Shown: positions 50,810 through 52,084 of the stretch, piece after piece
How positions within the stretch are numbered: the first letter of the stretch is position 1
How the letters are laid out: every line of letters begins with the position of its first letter
NCBI GenBank assembly: GCA_027295505.1
Contig: JAPUKU010000233.1
Coordinates: 1-52,084, forward strand
Origin: Acidobacteriota bacterium
GTDB taxonomy: Bacteria > Acidobacteriota > Polarisedimenticolia > JAPUKU01
DNA: 52,084 nt
Direction: 5' to 3'
Translations under genes and position numbers: made by a program
Notes under the pieces: model-generated
What the model was told of the DNA's origin: nothing
The model's database searches: none
What the model saw: only the letters and a program-made list of their open reading frames with translations

Positions 50810-51629
50810 ACTGCGCGGATTGCCTCAGACCAAACGGATGCGCCACGATTTTCATTTCGTGGAGCACCTTCTGTCGAATCAGTCGACACCGGTTGGCCAG
50901 ACACTCGACATCCTTCTTCTCGATCCCTCCCCGGGCCAACCCCGCAAAGACTTTGGAGATCTCTCTGACCTCGTTTCTTCGATCAAGGACCGCGGAGTCC
51001 TGGAGCCTATCCTCGTCAGAAAAACCGGCAGCCGGTTTCAGATCATCGCCGGTGAACGCCGTTACAGAGCCGCCATCAAGGCAGGGCTTGCCCGGCTCCC
51101 TTGCATCGAGCTCGATGTGGATGAGCGGGGGATGCTCGAGATCTCGCTCATCGAGAATCTCCAACGCCGTGACCTCAACCCGTTCGAAGAAGCTGATGCA
51201 ATATATCAACTTGTGGAAACCCTCGAACTCACTCATGCCGAGGCGGCCCGCCGGCTAGGCCGCTCCCGAAGCTCCCTGACCGAGACACTTTCACTCGTCC
51301 ATTTACCCGCCTCGATCCGTGGGCGCTGCCTCAGCAACGCCATCATGGGACGATCGATTCTGCTGCAGATTGCACGGCTCAGGACCGAAGTTCAAATGTC
51401 CGAGCTTCTCGATAAAATCCAGCATGAGAAGCTGACCCGCCAGGACGTACGCGATCTTCGCAAGGTCAAGCCTAAGCCCAACCCGGGCCGGCCCCGAGGC
51501 TACACCTTCAAGTTCCAGCCCCCCGATCGATCCTTCCGGCTCCAGCTGCGGTTTGGCCGTCCGAACATCGCCAAACACGAGCTGATCGAAGCGCTGCGCG
51601 CCATCATTAATTCTCTTGAAACCAAGTAG
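50802..51629 (+). CDS. parB: chromosome partitioning protein ParB (Spo0J)
   Basis: 275 residues from a GTG that overlaps parA by 8 bases. The N-terminal CTPase fold has LLLDPSPGQPRKDFGDLSDL, VLEPILVR and IIAGERRYRAAIKAGLARLP, with GERRYRA as the CTP motif. The HTH ENLQRRDLNPFEEADAIYQL and AARRLGRSRSSLTETLSLVH binds parS. The C-terminal dimerisation part ends ELIEALRAIINSLE. It loads at parS and spreads as a clamp. The length is near the family norm. Confidence 0.95.
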   Translation: MSKLRGLPQTKRMRHDFHFVEHLLSNQSTPVGQTLDILLLDPSPGQPRKDFGDLSDLVSSIKDRGVLEPILVRKTGSRFQIIAGERRYRAAIKAGLARLPCIELDVDERGMLEISLIENLQRRDLNPFEEADAIYQLVETLELTHAEAARRLGRSRSSLTETLSLVHLPASIRGRCLSNAIMGRSILLQIARLRTEVQMSELLDKIQHEKLTRQDVRDLRKVKPKPNPGRPRGYTFKFQPPDRSFRLQLRFGRPNIAKHELIEALRAIINSLETK

Positions 51630-52084
51630 TTCCGTCCCATTGTCGGCCCGCCGACATGGACGCCAACTATCTTATTTGCACTATTTGCGCCCCAACATAT
51701 AAACCCAACTCGGGCCAGACAGTCCTTCCTCAAGAGTCAACCTCGCTCCTCGCCTCGCCAGACGCCTCCACCTCATCCCTTGGGCCACGTCTTCGTTCCA
51801 CCGATCGCACTGCCCGCGAAGACATTACATCAATCATTCACCCCCCCCGCCCAGGGAGGACCCGGGAAACCAGGAGCAAGGGAAGTTCTTCGATCTGGAG
51901 TGCTCCGGAAAAGCTCGAGCTGCCACGGAGCAGCGAGTTGAGGACGATCCGGGTTGCCCTTTCTGGAAAGCGGCTTCCCGTATTTGAATCCACCTATAAA
52001 AGCGTATCTCAGGCTGAACATTTGCTCATCAGGAATTAGCCTGGCTCCTCGCCAGCGCCTCAGCCTCAGCCGGCACCCCGTCAT
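51630..52084. other. non-coding or unassigned region after parB
   Basis: 455 bases to the window edge with no convincing gene. The two open frames (plus 51656-52039 and minus 51830-52084) give Ser/Thr/Arg-rich chains without motifs or ribosome sites. TGTCGG-CCCG-CCGACA (51641-51656) is a 6-bp hairpin just after parB, with no T-run, so it is a weak terminator candidate. TATTTGC words occur at 51674-51690. The right edge may belong to a gene outside the window. Confidence 0.4.

Noticed and set aside
51656-52039. 127-codon plus-strand frame after parB
   Set aside because: Ser/Thr/Pro-rich chain, no ribosome site, no motif, and different composition from neighbouring genes.
50003-52084. parS site near parAB
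   Set aside because: I looked for TGTTTCACGTGAAACA or close variants and found none by eye; a motif scan would be needed to exclude degenerate sites.

Overview
The window is a dense, GC-rich bacterial chromosomal segment of about 46 genes, nearly all on the plus strand. It has no rRNA, tRNA, insertion sequence or CRISPR array that I can recognise. The LPS-export genes point to a Gram-negative envelope. The mixture of PATAN/DUF4388, MglA, CheW-like and FHA proteins, a split acyl-CoA mutase and a DUF1844 protein resembles Acidobacteriota or a related deep lineage. That placement is inference from gene content and no marker gene was compared. Clear housekeeping promoters of the form TTGACA-N17-TATAAT occur at several operon heads.

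Layout. 1-107 (minus): 5' end of mazG. 327-4033: DUF1844 protein, TPR/zinc-finger membrane protein and a PATAN-domain protein. 4170-8286: dnaK, hsp20, a group-2 sigma factor and a DnaC-like ATPase. 8294-13113: lipopolysaccharide transport (an lptC-lptA fusion, then lptB), rpoN and long-form hpf. 13120-17564: two acyl-CoA dehydrogenases and a two-subunit B12-dependent acyl-CoA mutase. The mutase residues match isobutyryl-CoA mutase rather than methylmalonyl-CoA mutase, so the four genes fit a branched/straight C4 acyl-CoA pathway. 17653-19730: two CheW-like proteins and a receiver-domain protein. 19770-27529: valS, birA, coaX, an unknown gene and comEC. 27308-28533 (minus): an M50 metalloprotease and an HU/IHF protein. 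28749-37972: der, an MglA-type GTPase with a long tail, a 1009-residue protein with two nucleotidyltransferase-like domains, a zinc-ribbon/GYF-like membrane protein and two secreted proteins. 38204-40240 (minus): an M23 peptidase-like protein. 40354-45075: a cNMP-binding/FHA protein, a small unknown, a decayed site-2 protease, trpS, scpA, scpB and rluB. 45238-51629: rpsA, a second HU/IHF gene, a HIT protein, miaB, a bifunctional-nuclease-family protein, parA and parB. 51630-52084 has no gene I can support.

Points of most interest: (1) the Phe/Gln specificity pair in the acyl-CoA mutase; (2) at least two genes, comEC and the M50 protease, whose N-termini can only be reached from a CTG codon, plus an lptC-lptA gene with no usual start before its signal sequence; (3) a site-2 protease remnant in which the HExxH half is joined out of frame to the PPLDG half directly upstream of trpS; (4) the large two-domain nucleotidyltransferase-like protein of unknown role; (5) a 222-bp tail-to-tail coding overlap between comEC and the protease gene; (6) a cluster of TCCACA words in the convergent gap at 37973-38203.
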